Notes: generated by a model from the sequence alone, not told the origin. A stretch of DNA of 64,000 nucleotides from Citrobacter youngae (GCF_003818115.1 NZ_RPOI01000005.1:124001-188000), one strand, 5' to 3'. Shown: positions 37,115 through 45,025, counted from the first letter of the stretch. Numbers and translations: made by a program.

Positions 37115-39244
37115 TTATTTCGGCAGGAGTTGCGATATTCGCTTACGTTTGACCGGCGCTGGTTCTTCAATAACCGCACCCGGCAGCTCGTAATTGATTT
37201 TTTCTTCCTGTACAACTGGCGCTGGCAGGAACTTATCCGGATCGGCTTCGAGGTTGGCGGCCCGGACGTTGAGTTTTAACCCCATATGTTTGAGACCGCA
37301 CAGCGCGGCATAGCTGTAAACGAGGCAGTCAAGCGCTTCGTTAGCTCGTCCTGGTATTGCTTCCCAGATACTGTACCGCTGCCCGGAAATGACTTTGTAA
37401 ACCAGTCGCTCCGCCAGCAGCTGATTGAAGTACCCGAGATCGCGATCGTCAGGAAAATGCATATAACCCGCAGCGGCGGCGCCAGGTTTGGGTGGCTCAA
37501 GATGCAGGCGACCGCGTATCACGTCTTTCGCTGAGTTAACCCCCAGAATGACAGGGCGGAAACTGGCTTTGCTTTTCGATGATGGTCGTTTGGTCGGCCA
37601 GACAGGATTGCGTTTGCCTCCCTGTGCAGACTCCCCCTTAATTGCCCAGACACGACGGCCAAGACGCTCTTTGGCGAATTCGTATACCTTCTGCGTATGG
37701 TGGCCGCCGGAGTCCATGCACGTTGCCATGATATTCAGGCCGCGCCCGTCACCACGTCGCCAGATCTGTTTCAGGTATGCATCCAGTCGCTTCCAGGGTT
37801 CTTCCGTCTCAAGGTCACCATAAATAACGTCATGCGCGACCGACCACGATTCTTCATCTCTCCCCCAGCCGGTGATCGTAATTTCGAAGCGATCGTCCTG
37901 GGTATCAACTCCAGCTGTTAACAATGCCACCCCGTCCGGAACGACGGCCGGAAATATTTCCCGGCGCGCCAGCAGAACATCAACAGGGAGCTGTTTCCCA
38001 TGATTAGGTCGGTGCGGAAGCCCCATCTGGGTATTCCACCACGCCTGTTCCTTATCCGGATCGCCCTTCGCATCGATATATTTTTTCGCAATATCCGACG
38101 GCTTATCTTTTTGCCAGGGGCTGAAAAGCTTGGATGCCTGGTACCCCGCGTGGTGGTTATCGACTGCCTCCTTTCCACAGGAGGGGCAGATTGCGCGATA
38201 GACCGCATGCCGTTCCGACTCTGACCATTGCCAGACCTTTTCAACGCTGCCCTCGTCTGCCGCCCGCCAGGCAAGGTCATAATCCATCAGCGGTGAGTGC
38301 CGCTCCCCGCAGCACTCAAATGGGCGCGTCTGATGCCATCGAATAGTGTGCAGAGCTCTGAGGCGCTGTCCTTCGGACCAGCCACTACCACAGCATTCGC
38401 AATAGAGCATCGCCGATTTAGTCAGGTGTTTATCTCCCTCTTTCGGCCACTGAACGTGTTTGAAAAAGTCGGGGAACTGGCGGTGGCCACAGTGCGGGCA
38501 AACCACAGATGCCCGGCGCTGATCGGAGTCGGCGTAGCTGTCAGCAATGCGGCTCTCATCCTCCACCGTCGGCGAACAGGCGCGTACAGACAGCCAGGTC
38601 AGGCCAAATGTCGCTGTACGCTCTTCGGCCAGCGCAATTGGATCGCCTTCGCGGGTTATCGGGTACTTGTCCACTTCATCCGCCAGCAGGACACGAATCG
38701 GACGACGCGCAAGGTTATCAGGGCTACCAGCACCCGCCAGCGCCAGAAATCCGCCAGTGAATGCCTTGTAAAGAATGGTTTCTTTCGAGCTTTTCTGTTT
38801 CGAATCACCGATGATTTTACGCAGTACCGGCGTCACCCTTACCAGCGGGCTAATACGCTCTTTCGAAAACTGTTCAGCGGCTTCTTCTTTCGGCTGCAGC
38901 AGCAGTATCGGACAAGGATCGAGGTGGGCAAAATAGCCAAAAAGGTTTTCCAGCAGTGCTGTCTTCATCAACTGGGTACAGCACATTACAGTGATGATAT
39001 GAACCCCGGACTCCGTCGCGGCAAGCATCGGTCCGCGGGCAATTTCTACCGTCGATGTTTCCCAGTTTCCCGAAGTGCTCCCAGCCTCTTTTGCCAGCTT
39101 ACGATAGTCATCTGCCCACTGCGGCACACTGATACGCGGCGGGGGTGTCCAGCCTTTGCGGACGCTTAATTCAAGACGCTCAATCTTCTGCCGGGTTAAA
39201 CTCTGGCTCTCCGAGGACTGAGATGTGTTTGTGGACATGTTCAA
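37115..39244 (-). CDS. Terminase large subunit (lambda A family)
   Basis: A 709-residue packaging ATPase and nuclease. The adaptor region (QWADDYRKL), the ATPase segment around ILLLQPKEEAAEQF and LADEVDKYP, two zinc-finger-like cysteine pairs (CPHCGH, CECCGS) and the nuclease Asp in TAGVDTQDDRFE are visible. Its start overlaps the small subunit by 65 bp, more than usual, so the true start may be a few codons later. Confidence 0.93.
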   Translation of the reverse strand: MNMSTNTSQSSESQSLTRQKIERLELSVRKGWTPPPRISVPQWADDYRKLAKEAGSTSGNWETSTVEIARGPMLAATESGVHIITVMCCTQLMKTALLENLFGYFAHLDPCPILLLQPKEEAAEQFSKERISPLVRVTPVLRKIIGDSKQKSSKETILYKAFTGGFLALAGAGSPDNLARRPIRVLLADEVDKYPITREGDPIALAEERTATFGLTWLSVRACSPTVEDESRIADSYADSDQRRASVVCPHCGHRQFPDFFKHVQWPKEGDKHLTKSAMLYCECCGSGWSEGQRLRALHTIRWHQTRPFECCGERHSPLMDYDLAWRAADEGSVEKVWQWSESERHAVYRAICPSCGKEAVDNHHAGYQASKLFSPWQKDKPSDIAKKYIDAKGDPDKEQAWWNTQMGLPHRPNHGKQLPVDVLLARREIFPAVVPDGVALLTAGVDTQDDRFEITITGWGRDEESWSVAHDVIYGDLETEEPWKRLDAYLKQIWRRGDGRGLNIMATCMDSGGHHTQKVYEFAKERLGRRVWAIKGESAQGGKRNPVWPTKRPSSKSKASFRPVILGVNSAKDVIRGRLHLEPPKPGAAAAGYMHFPDDRDLGYFNQLLAERLVYKVISGQRYSIWEAIPGRANEALDCLVYSYAALCGLKHMGLKLNVRAANLEADPDKFLPAPVVQEEKINYELPGAVIEEPAPVKRKRISQLLPK

Positions 39245-39749
39245 TCAGCACCTCTGTCATCCTGTCCGCCGGTACATCCAGATCAGCAGCCATTAGCGGC
39301 GCCACCCTGGACGGCCAGTTAAGCCAGGCATCACGCTGTTGGCGAAAGGCGTTGAATAAAACCTCCTCGGCTGCTGTCAGCTCAATAAGCTGGCCGCTGT
39401 CTTTTTCATACTGCAGCTTTGCCTGCAGGGCCATGTAATTCTCGCGGATACGTCCCGCTTCCTCTCTCGAAAGATCTGCCCCTTCAGTGAGCATTATCTG
39501 GCGGACAGTTTTATTGATTTCATCACCGTCATCATCGTTATCGCTAACGACGGGAGTTTTCTTTTTCTTCGCGTTCGAGGCGCGCGGGTCTTTGCCATCG
39601 CGGTTTTTCTTCAAAGCCGCATCGCTGGCCTCTACGTCAATCAGGTCTCCGTCCATCACAATGAAGCGCCCGGCTTTAATCCACCGACCAATTGTTTTGC
39701 GATCCACACCTGAATGTTGTGCGTACTGACTCTGGTTCATCGTGGTCAT
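39180..39749 (-). CDS. Terminase small subunit (Nu1-like)
   Basis: A 189-residue cos-recognition subunit with an N-terminal helix-turn-helix (MNQSQYAQHSGVDRKTIGRWIKAG). A basic linker (residues about 50-65) joins the C-terminal large-subunit contact domain. Just before it lies a cluster of TGGGACAT repeats. Confidence 0.88.
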   Translation of the reverse strand: MTTMNQSQYAQHSGVDRKTIGRWIKAGRFIVMDGDLIDVEASDAALKKNRDGKDPRASNAKKKKTPVVSDNDDDGDEINKTVRQIMLTEGADLSREEAGRIRENYMALQAKLQYEKDSGQLIELTAAEEVLFNAFRQQRDAWLNWPSRVAPLMAADLDVPADRMTEVLIEHVHKHISVLGEPEFNPAED

Positions 39750-39826
39750 GGGACATCACCTGGGACATTTTCTGGGGTGGGACATTCGCCTGGGACATTT
39801 TTGCCATGTCCCACCAGAATGTCCCA
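39749..39826. repeat. TGGGACAT repeat array upstream of terminase (possible cosB)
   Basis: TGGGACAT occurs directly at 39749, 39761, 39778 and 39791 and inverted at 39806 and 39819. A related TGGGACAC lies at 39889. The surrounding 39750-40039 stretch has no gene that I trust. The position matches the place where lambda has its Nu1-binding sites. Inference. Confidence 0.55.
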
Positions 39827-40039
39827 CTGGAATAAACTGGAATAGCCAGAGCTGGCGAGGTGTCCGTAATGATCGCCAGAGGTGGGGCATGGGACACAAA
39901 TCTGAAAGTTGTAGCTAGGAAAACACCGCGGCGCGCAATGCCCGTGCCTTACAAAAGTCTCAGGAAGGACCCATTTTTTTAATGGCTTCGACCATTCGCT
40001 CCGACTATGATTATTCCTATTCAATACAAGGAGAATGTA

Positions 40040-40543
40040 ATGGGTAACAATATAATCAAAATAACTTTCGTAGCCGCAGTGCTGGCATCACCAATTGCTC
40101 ATGCCCAGTGGGTAACTAATACTGAAGATGACCTTTTCTCTGGTGGTAAGAAAGCAATGATGCTTGGCGAGGTTTCATCCGACAATGGCGCCATTGTGTT
40201 TGACTGCACTAAAGAAAAGCTATCGGCGGCATACGTTGAAATGGATAAAAGCACCGAATCACTATCAGAGGTACCAATGGACCTGATAATGAAGGTCGAC
40301 GGGAATACCGCAGTGAAGCTCGATGCTACCCTTTCAAGACGTAATGTTCAGAGCCTCCAGATTCAATCGGATGACACGGACCAACTGAAAACAGTGCTTA
40401 AGCAGCTTCAGGGGGCGAAATCCAAAGTGTTAGTTGGTGTGCAAACAAAGGATGGCGGAAACCAGCATTCCATGTCAGCCAATGTTTCTGGATCGACAAC
40501 TGCAGTAAACAGCTTCATAAAAGCTTGCGAAATTAACTTATAA
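40040..40543 (+). CDS. Secreted cargo protein of unknown function
   Basis: A 167-residue protein on the strand opposite to all late genes. ATG 40040 follows AAGGAG; MGNNIIKITFVAAVLASPIAHA is a clear signal peptide with cleavage after AHA. The mature part has two cysteines (FDCTKEK and KACEINL at the C-terminus), suggesting a disulfide. It has its own transcription context between cos-side repeats and a minor tail gene, so it looks like a moron. I do not recognise the family. Confidence 0.75.
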   Translation: MGNNIIKITFVAAVLASPIAHAQWVTNTEDDLFSGGKKAMMLGEVSSDNGAIVFDCTKEKLSAAYVEMDKSTESLSEVPMDLIMKVDGNTAVKLDATLSRRNVQSLQIQSDDTDQLKTVLKQLQGAKSKVLVGVQTKDGGNQHSMSANVSGSTTAVNSFIKACEINL

Positions 40544-40553
40544 GTTACTGCTT

Positions 40554-41192
40554 TTATTTTGCCGTCCTGATGGCTTCTGCTATCGCCTGATTTAAAGCAG
40601 ACGGTAGCAGTGCGTTCGCCATGGTACGGGCCCTATCCATATACCCCAGCACTGGAGTCACAGGTAGCGCATCACCAAACCGGATCAAAAGCTTTGGAGA
40701 ACGCTGTTTGCGTTTCGGTCTTCGCGTCCCGTTAGCGGAACGTTTGGCCCGTCGCTTCTTAGCTTTCATCGGCTTCTTACGCTGCCAGACAGCGTTAACG
40801 CCATCAACCTCACCTACGAATACATTTTCCTTTGCTTTAAGCTGTGAGAGCTTATTACGCGGCATGTTGCCGTATTTGTTTAGCTTAACGTTCTTGGGAT
40901 TTAATAGAGCCTGGCTATTGAGCTTGTGCTCTCCGCCAAACTCGAATGGTTCCAGATAACCAGCAGCGGTATCACGGACAAAAACCTTTGCGGTCAGATT
41001 GTTCTTTCTTGCCGCCACCGAACCAACTGATTTAACGGTAAACGGCGTGGGGCTCTCCAGATGTCGTTCGAATGCCGTCTTCTGAGCCAACTCAATCTGG
41101 CGTACAACTTTTGTCATCGCCTGAGCTGTGGCAAACGGGATTTGCTTTTGCAGTTGCTTTAACTGGTTTGATAAATCCTTCAGTGTTGCCAT
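40554..41192 (-). CDS. Minor tail protein, gpZ-like
   Basis: A 212-residue basic protein that resembles the lambda gpZ / phage tail connector group (IPFATAQAMTKVVRQIELAQKTAFERH). The C-terminal half is very Lys/Arg-rich (KKPMKAKKRRAKRS). ATG 41192 is preferred to GTG 41201. Unusually, it lies upstream of the terminase genes. Family assignment is tentative. Confidence 0.6.
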   Translation of the reverse strand: MATLKDLSNQLKQLQKQIPFATAQAMTKVVRQIELAQKTAFERHLESPTPFTVKSVGSVAARKNNLTAKVFVRDTAAGYLEPFEFGGEHKLNSQALLNPKNVKLNKYGNMPRNKLSQLKAKENVFVGEVDGVNAVWQRKKPMKAKKRRAKRSANGTRRPKRKQRSPKLLIRFGDALPVTPVLGYMDRARTMANALLPSALNQAIAEAIRTAK

Positions 41193-41369
41193 ATCAGTCA
41201 CCTGTATTTACTGCCTATTCTTCAGCATTATCGATTACAGTTACTGTCTGAATATCAGGATGTTACTTATCGTTGAGTCTGGGTAAGGTAATGGCTCAGC
41301 CCGTCAGCGGTGGGACGTTGGCGTACCAGCCTTGAGAGGAGTGCTGATTGCCTCTTGATAAGGAGACTT

Positions 41370-41609
41370 ATGCAATTTCTTCACAAACGAATGCACCTGA
41401 ATGCAGGTGATGTCGTTGTTGTTGACTGCTCGCACCAGTGCAACATCCTTCTCACTACCGACAGTAACTTCAATAGTTATAAAAATAACCGGGGTTTTCA
41501 TCATCATGGTGGTGGTGGTTTCTTCGAGAGACTTCCGACCCGGTTGGTTGCGCCTCAGCCTGCAGGGCCAAGAGATATCTCAGATGAGATTAGGGACATG
41601 CTTCATTAA
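41370..41609 (+). CDS. DUF1883-like protein, C-terminally truncated
   Basis: A 79-residue frame starting MQFLHKRMHLNAGDVVVVDC with AAGGAGA ribosome site. Residues 1-55 match the DUF1883 pattern (DCSHQCNILLTTDSNFNSYK). The expected C-terminal beta strands after RLPTRLVAPQPAG are missing and replaced by an unrelated tail, so the gene is probably truncated. Function unknown. Confidence 0.6.
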   Translation: MQFLHKRMHLNAGDVVVVDCSHQCNILLTTDSNFNSYKNNRGFHHHGGGGFFERLPTRLVAPQPAGPRDISDEIRDMLH

Positions 41610-41778
41610 TTATTTTAGTAATATCTGCGGCTAACTTATTCAGCCAACCTGAATTAATCCGAATGCCAGCCATCACATTTGCAGATGTGGTGGCTTTTTT
41701 ATTTCGCTTATGTCTTTTCATTTTTTCCCTTTTTTGTATCGCCCCTTTCAGGCCGGCCTTCGGTGTGCGCGGTGGCAT
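41590..41778 (-). CDS. Small basic hypothetical protein
   Basis: A 62-codon frame starting MPPRTPKAGLKGAIQKREK, very basic. MPPRTPK resembles the start of some phage HNH nucleases, but no HNH or cysteine motif follows, so it may be a remnant. It overlaps the end of the opposite-strand DUF1883-like gene by 20 bp. Confidence 0.35.
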   Translation of the reverse strand: MPPRTPKAGLKGAIQKREKMKRHKRNKKATTSANVMAGIRINSGWLNKLAADITKIINEACP

Positions 41779-41806
41779 ATTCACTCCGATAAAAATATTG
41801 AGCATT

Positions 41807-41841
41807 ATCGCAGGCACTCAGTAATTCCTGCTGTAATACCC
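41807..41841. repeat. Copy 1 of TCGCAGGCACTCAGT repeat
   Basis: This stretch of about 35 bp recurs with few changes at 42193-42227. Both copies end in CTGCTGTAAT(A/G)CC. Confidence 0.7.
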
Positions 41842-41856
41842 GTCGTGATGACCATT

Positions 41857-41880
41857 AAAAAAGCCACTCGAAAGTGGCCT
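41857..41880 (-). terminator. Terminator (- strand)
   Basis: AGCCACT (41862-41868) pairs with AGTGGCCT (41873-41880), followed on the - strand by T6. Confidence 0.7.
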
Positions 41881-41892
41881 TTGTGATGGCAA

Positions 41893-41915
41893 TAAAAAAC
41901 CGCCCGTAGGCGGTT
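41893..41915 (-). terminator. Terminator downstream of zinc-ribbon gene
   Basis: AACCGCC (41899-41905) pairs with GGCGGTT (41909-41915), followed on the - strand by T6. It lies 20 bp after the small zinc-ribbon gene. Confidence 0.75.
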
Positions 41916-41934
41916 ATATTCAGCAGGTCGCATG

Positions 41935-42099
41935 TTATCTGTGAATGACAAACAGCGATTTACATTTAGGGCAAAGTAACGCCTGTTGTTGGCGTACTTT
42001 CGTGGTCGAGTGTGTGGATTTATGTCCGCATATCGGGCACATGACAGTCGTATTGGCTGCAAGCCCAACACGCTGCATTGCATAATCGAAAAATGACAT
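41935..42099 (-). CDS. Small zinc-ribbon protein
   Basis: A 54-residue protein, MSFFDYAMQRVGLAANTTV then CPICGHKS, a basic middle (TTKVRQQQ), and CPKCKSLFVIHR. The two CPxC pairs form a zinc ribbon like the YnfU-type prophage proteins. Role unknown; possibly nucleic-acid binding. Confidence 0.7.
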   Translation of the reverse strand: MSFFDYAMQRVGLAANTTVMCPICGHKSTHSTTKVRQQQALLCPKCKSLFVIHR

Positions 42100-42192
42100 G
42101 GTGGTTAACCTTTCAATGAATGGGGCTTATTATACCATGCATAGCTCAATTATTAATCAATCATCATCGCATGCTTGATGCCATTTAACTTT

Positions 42193-42227
42193 GTCGCAGG
42201 CACTCAGTGAATGTCTGCTGTAATGCC
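42193..42227. repeat. Copy 2 of TCGCAGGCACTCAGT repeat
   Basis: Near-identical to 41807-41841. Together with the gene remnant beside it, it suggests a past duplication in this segment. Confidence 0.7.
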
Positions 42228-42230
42228 TGC

Positions 42231-42340
42231 TCAGCCAAGTTGAAGCACACCGTGTTCTTTTGAATCAGAGAATGCAACAAACCCAGTGTATTCGGGGATA
42301 GTGTTCCGTCATCAGCATCAAATGCTGAAATGGTTGCGTG
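42231..42340 (-). pseudogene. Remnant of the 44207 gene family
   Basis: The - strand reads TISAFDADDGT and, after a one-base shift, IPEYTGFVAFSDSKEHGVLQLG-stop. This matches the C-terminal half of the protein at 44207-44410 (EFEADDGEVIPEYTGLIAYS). The N-terminal half is missing. The remaining 42341-42480 shows nothing coding. Confidence 0.65.
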
Positions 42341-42483
42341 AAGAATCAAAAATGCTCCAAATCCCGCGCCGCTGCTGCCCCTCGATGGTCAGAATCGTCA
42401 AGGAGGACCCGTTAAAAGGTAAGCAGAAAATCTGTGGTTAGAAGTGAAGGCTTTGACAACGTTCTAAATTTTATGACAGAAAT

Positions 42484-42517
42484 AAAAAAGCATTACCTTT
42501 CAAGATAATGCTTTTTC
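42484..42517. terminator. Bidirectional terminator
   Basis: AGCATTA (42489-42495) pairs with TAATGCT (42506-42512), flanked by A6 and T5. It follows the 57-residue gene on the - strand. Confidence 0.75.
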
Positions 42518-42540
42518 ACTCGAACTGAGTCTTATCACAA

Positions 42541-42714
42541 TTAGATTAATGTGATTTTAATATCATAGCTTTCAAGCCCAGTCATTTTTTCACGAGCATT
42601 AAACTGGATATCGGAAACTTCTTTTCCTGTCTTTTTTTTGAGTTCAATAATTTTTTTTGTGATGAATTCAGAAATATCCGCTTCAGTTTTTCTTTTTAAA
42701 TCTTCGACGTTCAT
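42541..42714 (-). CDS. Small hypothetical prophage protein
   Basis: A 57-residue charged protein, MNVEDLKRKTEADISEFI...KEVSDIQFNAREKMTG, ending SYDIKITLI. A GAGAGG site lies eight bases upstream. Predicted helix followed by strands; no known motif. It resembles short proteins seen in lambdoid lysis regions, but I know no function. The gap up to 42918 shows nothing else. Confidence 0.65.
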   Translation of the reverse strand: MNVEDLKRKTEADISEFITKKIIELKKKTGKEVSDIQFNAREKMTGLESYDIKITLI

Positions 42715-42918
42715 TGTTTACCTCTCTTGATCTCTAACGTATCAACGCCAGGCATGTTACATTCCCCGTAGAGCACTTGTATAAGCGCTGATATGTTTAA
42801 AAGATAGAATAGAAAGACTCAATTATCAATAGTTTGCAGTACAATCTTCATGCAAAAGAGCTCGCGACCACACAAACCACTGTACTAAAATCCGGGTCGG
42901 TCACGAAACAACCAGATC

Positions 42919-43149
42919 TCATTTCAAAAGCTTCGAGGCTGCCTCGAGGATCTCTTCTGAACTGACATCACGATCAGAGGCTACATAAACTATTTTATGG
43001 TCTCCTGTCAGAGATGGAAATCCCGCTGACATCACGGGTAGGTGTGCTTTTTCCCCATTGGGAAACTCACGCATTATCGTAGTAATACCTTTCATTACGG
43101 TTACAACAACTGCTGGTTCTGCATTAAAAAAAACGATGACTTTTTTCAT
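42919..43149 (-). CDS. Hypothetical prophage protein
   Basis: A 76-residue protein, MKKVIVFFNAEPAVVVTV...REFPNGEKAHLP..., alternating strands and helices. No recognised family. It follows the cold-shock pair in the same direction after a terminator. Confidence 0.55.
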   Translation of the reverse strand: MKKVIVFFNAEPAVVVTVMKGITTIMREFPNGEKAHLPVMSAGFPSLTGDHKIVYVASDRDVSSEEILEAASKLLK

Positions 43150-43193
43150 AATTTTACCGTGATGTCTCTTACAGAGATTGTCGGTTCAGCATA

Positions 43194-43216
43194 CAAAAAA
43201 GGCTCCATAAGGAGCC
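43194..43216 (-). terminator. Terminator of the cold-shock gene pair
   Basis: GGCTCC (43201-43206) pairs with GGAGCC (43211-43216), followed on the - strand by T6. Confidence 0.8.
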
Positions 43217-43222
43217 TGAAAT

Positions 43223-43411
43223 TTATTTTCTGAATTCTAACGAAGACTGACCTGAACGAATGTACAGTGCAATATTATCAAATGTAATCATTGTTGATTT
43301 GCAAAAAATACATTTTGCTCCGAAAGGATTTTTTTCAGTAACATCAAAGTTTGACGTTCGGTACTGAGATCCGTGGCAACACGGACATCTGAAGTGAATA
43401 TTATTAGTAAT
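43223..43411 (-). CDS. YmcF/YnfQ-like cold-shock small protein with AUU start
   Basis: A 62-residue protein, (M)TNNIHFRCPCCHGSQYRTS...NPFGAKCIFCKSTMITFDN..., with two CxxC zinc pairs, the length and sequence pattern of E. coli YmcF and YnfQ. These follow cspG and cspI and, as I recall, start at AUU. Here the same position is ATT (43409-43411), ten bases after the csp stop and preceded by TAAGG. The open frame continues upstream to an ATG at 43438 within csp, but that would add csp-overlapping residues. Confidence 0.72.
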   Translation of the reverse strand: MTNNIHFRCPCCHGSQYRTSNFDVTEKNPFGAKCIFCKSTMITFDNIALYIRSGQSSLEFRK

Positions 43412-43421
43412 AACAGTTACC

Positions 43422-43634
43422 TTATACAGCCACGACATTAACTGCCGTGGGGCCTTTAGGTCCCTGTTCAACACTAAATTCAACTTCCTGATTCTCATTC
43501 AACGTCTTGAAATCATTACTCTGGATAGCAGAGAAGTGAACAAACACATCTTTACTACCATCTTTTGGAGTGATAAAACCAAAACCTTTTTCAGGATTAA
43601 ACCATTTAACTAAACCAGTCATTTTATTAGACAT
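43422..43634 (-). CDS. Cold-shock protein, CspA family
   Basis: A 70-residue OB-fold RNA chaperone, [20 protein letters not shown] with RNP1 (KGFGFI) and RNP2 (VFVHFSAI). Closest by memory to CspI/CspG of E. coli; CspI is also prophage-borne (Qin). ATG 43634 is preferred over 43640 because AAAGG lies at the right distance. A leader of about 150 nt or more precedes it. Confidence 0.93.
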   Translation of the reverse strand: MSNKMTGLVKWFNPEKGFGFITPKDGSKDVFVHFSAIQSNDFKTLNENQEVEFSVEQGPKGPTAVNVVAV

Positions 43635-44057
43635 AAACATTACCTTTATTGAGTAAGCCCTTGGGCAGAATGGTCCGAAAAAAAATTATCAGAGAGAAAA
43701 GCTAACAAGGAAATCTCAACAGGAACAAGGAATAAAATTATTACAGCGACTGCTTCAGATAAATTCGTTACAAACCAGACATTCATTAACGCATGATTAA
43801 CCAGACATAGCAAGGTTTAGTTTTGTAAGTAAATCTCAGTGGGTTTTGATCTTAAAAATTAATTTAAATAGCTTAAATCGAAAATTATGTCATGCTGCGT
43901 AAGACCTTTATCTATCACCCTAAGTTGTCAGGGATTTTGACTCAAGGAAGAGTCGTATTTCCTTCATAGTAAAAATTCACAAATTTATCCACGAAAACCG
44001 TCAACATCTTAATTTATAGAGCTATTATTTTTCCTCTACGGTTCATTGTTAGTATTT
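43635..44057 (-). promoter_or_regulatory. Long AT-rich upstream region of the csp gene
   Basis: No gene found. cspA-family mRNAs carry 5' leaders of about 150 nt that act as thermosensors, so the first part probably is leader. The repeat ATGTCTGGTT occurs twice (near 43780 and 43805, - strand). I could not place a cold box or promoter with confidence. Confidence 0.4.
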
Positions 44058-44182
44058 TTACGGACTCATAAATCCGCTCACATGTCATTCCTGCTCGGTA
44101 GTTTTCATCAGCGCGTTCAGCATGGTATCGAGCTTCTTCTGCCAGGCTTCCTGGCATGTCTACGAGCATTGTGGTGTCATGG
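44058..44182 (-). pseudogene. Duplicate fragment of Rz 3' end
   Basis: About 125 bp closely resembling 45055-45175, the 3' end of Rz. The - strand still reads [30 protein letters not shown], matching [30 protein letters not shown] of the intact gene. It has no start and runs out of homology on both sides. Confidence 0.75.
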
Positions 44183-44206
44183 CGGATGGAAAGTTATGTT
44201 GATTCG

Positions 44207-44410
44207 TTAGTTATCGAGCTGTAGAACGCTATGCTCTAGCGACTCGGAATAGGCAATCAGCCCGGTGTACTCAGGGATAACCTCGCCATCATCCGCTTCG
44301 AACTCAGGGATTGTTCCGGTAGTGATGGTATATTGTGGCTGGCCATCTTCTTTTGCGAAGGCAGCCAGGTCTTCAATCTGCTTAGCTGTAAGAACTACTG
44401 TAATGCTCAT
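44207..44410 (-). CDS. Small acidic hypothetical protein
   Basis: A 67-residue acidic protein, MSITVVLTAKQIEDLAAFAKED...EFEADDGEVIPEYTG..., of a kind common near lambdoid lysis genes. A broken relative is at 42231-42340. Function unknown. Confidence 0.6.
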   Translation of the reverse strand: MSITVVLTAKQIEDLAAFAKEDGQPQYTITTGTIPEFEADDGEVIPEYTGLIAYSESLEHSVLQLDN

Positions 44411-44412
44411 TC

Positions 44413-44447
44413 CTCAGTTGTTAAAAAGCCCCGCTATTGCGAGGCTT
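44413..44447 (-). terminator. Terminator upstream of the 44207 gene
   Basis: AGCCCCGC and GCGAGGCT flank TATT, followed on the - strand by T5. It probably ends the Rz-side transcript. Confidence 0.6.
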
Positions 44448-44545
44448 GATTGATTATGGCTAACGACTACATCGTAACGGTTATAAAAGAAGCTATTAGC
44501 CAACATGTGGTGTATGGTTGTTAACCGCCCACCAGGACAATCAAC

Positions 44546-44719
44546 ATGTCGATACTCAAAGATATCAAGATGCGTACTTTACGCCATGTGAAAAGTACTT
44601 GTCCTCATTGCTCCCGCCAGTCAAAGCACAGTCTGTCGAGAATAAAAAACAATATAACGTTAATTTGCCCCTTCTGTGGAAACATCTATCTTCCATCGGA
44701 AAGCAAACCAATAAAGTAA
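44546..44719 (+). CDS. Small zinc-ribbon protein (+ strand)
   Basis: A 57-residue protein, MSILKDIKMRTLRHVKST, then CPHCSRQSKHS, a basic middle and CPFCGNIYLP. It shares the CPxC...CPxC layout of the 41935 gene and lies opposite to all neighbours. AGGA lies about 10 bases upstream. Confidence 0.6.
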   Translation: MSILKDIKMRTLRHVKSTCPHCSRQSKHSLSRIKNNITLICPFCGNIYLPSESKPIK

Positions 44720-44794
44720 CTGATTGACTACCAAATAAAACTCATACTCTCAGAATGTGGCAAAGCAGACATAACCTTTTATTGTTGTTCTCAT

Positions 44795-45025
44795 TTAAGA
44801 GAATGTAACACCCAGAGTGGAGAGGTTTTTTTTCTTCTCCACAATACGGCGATCAAGTTCAGCCACTGCATGCGGGCGTATGGCATCAAGAAAGGCGTTA
44901 TCCTGATAGGTAGACTGGATTGTCACACCAAGTCCGGCACCACTTTCCAGTATGCTTTTCTGAAGTTGTAGTTCTTTTATATCGTTATTGAGGTAATACG
45001 CTTCACTTAGGTTTTCTGCGTTCAT
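44795..45025 (-). CDS. Hypothetical lysis-region protein
   Basis: A 76-residue helical, charged protein ([24 protein letters not shown]...) whose ATG overlaps the Rz stop. Probably co-translated with Rz. No known function. Confidence 0.6.
   Translation of the reverse strand: MNAENLSEAYYLNNDIKELQLQKSILESGAGLGVTIQSTYQDNAFLDAIRPHAVAELDRRIVEKKKNLSTLGVTFS

Noticed and set aside
38297-39169. 290-codon + strand frame inside the large terminase gene
   Set aside because: Shadow of terA; the real gene carries all family motifs.
39749-39826. Possible CRISPR-like array
   Set aside because: Units are only 8 bp, spacings are 12-17 bp, and both orientations occur; no cas genes.
39746-40024. A 92-codon - strand frame across the TGGGACAT repeats
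   Set aside because: Its sequence is dictated by the repeats, it has no ribosome site and it overlaps the start of the terminase gene; I treat the region as non-coding.
41805-42083. 92-codon - strand frame over the small zinc-ribbon gene
   Set aside because: The alternative frame at 41935-42099 has paired CPxC motifs and a good start, so the longer frame is a shadow.
44518-44727. 69-codon + strand frame
   Set aside because: Overlaps the CPxC-bearing frame at 44546-44719, which is more protein-like.
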